Assembly: GCA_016271365.2 (NCBI GenBank)
Contig: CM057450.1
Span: 1,804,446,967 to 1,804,510,966, forward strand
Length of the DNA: 64,000 nt
Source: Neoceratodus forsteri
Taxonomy: Eukaryota; Chordata; Ceratodontiformes; Ceratodontidae
Reading direction: 5' to 3'
Shown here: piece after piece, positions 63,361-64,000 of the stretch
How positions within the stretch are numbered: position 1 is the stretch's first letter
Layout of the letters: the number at the start of each line of letters is the position of its first letter
Program-made: the position numbers and the translations under genes
Notes under the pieces: model-generated
Database searches by the model: none
What the model saw: the letters and a program-made list of their open reading frames with translations, nothing else
What the model was told of the DNA's origin: nothing

Positions 63361-64000
63361 TAATAAAGGAAAAAGTCCCCCTTGGTTCAACAAGACAATT
63401 AAAAATCAGATTAAAATAAAAATTTTACTTTTTAGGAAACTTGAGAATAGTTCTGTTCCATTTAAAACTACTCTATTACATAAATACATATCTGTGAAAA
63501 ACTTAAAAAATTCTATTAAATTGGCAAAACATAAGCTAGAATTTAAACTAGCTCACACAAAAGACTGTCACAAATCTCTCTTCTCTTATATAAATAGTAA
63601 AAAATGTGTATCAAGGACCATTGGTCCCATTATAACCAATGGCTCTTCTCTATCTGATATAGAAACCTCGAATCTTTTTAATAAATACTTTTGTTCCGTT
63701 TTCTCTCAAAAATCACCTTTTAGTACATTTAAAGTTCACCATGTAGATTATCATAGGTTCTATCCAACTGACATTATACAGGTTATCATGGTTTCTGATC
63801 GAAACCTCTATAAATATTTCTATACCTTTGTCAATTATTTTCAATAAATCCTTACAAGAAAGCATTGTACCAAATGATTGGCGTTCAGCAATAGTTACTC
63901 CCATATTTAAAAAAGGCAGTAGAGGTTCTGTGCCAAATTATCGTGCAATTAGCCTGACCTCAGTGGCTGGTAAATTAATGGGACGAGTAATGAAGTCTCT
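63311..64000 (+). pseudogene. LINE ORF2 linker and start of RT
   Basis: One frameshift near 63,355 separates it from the endonuclease. It reads SPPWFNKTIKNQIKIKILLF, LHKYISVKNLKNSIKLAKH, HKSLFSYINSKK, NLFNKYFCSVFSQ and then, shifted at about 63,780, RSAIVTPIFKKGS and VPNYRAISLTSVAGKLMGRV. The window ends in RT block 1. AT-rich codon use resembles that of the minus-strand RT half at 60,208-60,495. Confidence 0.82.

Larger units (their letters stand above)
60496..64000 (+). mobile_element. CR1-type LINE 5' part, plus strand, runs off the window
   Basis: It starts within ORF1, includes an SGNH-type esterase, then ORF2 endonuclease and the first RT blocks at 63,890-64,000 (AIVTPIFKKGSRGSVPNYRA, ISLTSVAGKLMGRVMKS). 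A 0.9-kb foreign LINE fragment lies in the endonuclease (62,117-63,028). The abrupt start inside ORF1, head to head with the RT half at 60,208-60,495, suggests an inverted 5' segment of the same insertion. Confidence 0.85.

Overview
The window is a gene-free stretch of a large animal genome, almost certainly vertebrate. I find no host exon, rRNA or functional tRNA. Nearly everything recognisable is transposable-element DNA, much of it nested. The mix is L1/Tx1-type, CR1-type and L2-type LINEs, a Ty3/Gypsy element with its integrase upstream of reverse transcriptase, several DIRS-type tyrosine-recombinase retrotransposons, a SINE family with a tRNA-like head, and many hairpin or inverted-repeat DNA elements. 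This mix suggests an amphibian, lungfish or another large-genome vertebrate, but the species cannot be fixed from the sequence.

Layout. 0-2.4 kb: decayed antisense L1-clade LINE. 2.67-8.50 kb: full-length antisense Gypsy element with two LTRs of about 0.72 kb and a perfect 5-bp target duplication; a fragment of a related LTR lies at 9.5 kb. 10.2-13.4 kb: antisense CR1 LINE (ORF1 tail, endonuclease, RT), ending against a large foldback structure (13.4-14.2 kb). 14.7-26.1 kb: hairpin elements, a sense CR1 3' half, a 0.24-kb terminal-inverted-repeat element, a degenerate tandem array, antisense L1 and L2 fragments, and SINEs. 26.4-32.3 kb: short tandem units followed by two head-to-tail copies of a roughly 2.8-kb non-coding repeat. 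32.7-34.6 kb: 3' end of a DIRS element, itself hit by a SINE. 36.8-41.1 kb: antisense L2-type LINE.

42.5-52.7 kb: old DIRS element still framed by inverted terminal repeats. It contains part of a second DIRS element, an L2 3' fragment, a TTAA-ended miniature element and a solo LTR of the same Gypsy family, which in turn carries a 0.58-kb inverted-repeat DNA transposon. 53.0-64.0 kb: the youngest-looking part. A nearly intact 6.3-kb DIRS element (53,905-60,207) has inverted terminal repeats, an internal complementary region, gag, RT/RNase H and an open tyrosine-recombinase frame. It sits without a target duplication inside the 3' half of an antisense CR1-type LINE. From about 60.5 kb to the window end runs the 5' half of a CR1-type LINE in the opposite orientation; the two halves together look like a twin-priming inversion. 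The sense half carries a 0.9-kb truncated LINE inserted in its endonuclease.

The coding regions are relics of selfish elements and do not form a host pathway. The nesting gives a relative insertion history. I found no convincing new cellular system. The best leads are the IN-before-RT Gypsy family with the same AGCTG target duplication at two insertions, the three DIRS elements with self-matched internal complementary regions, the five-copy SINE family, and the paired 2.8-kb repeats.
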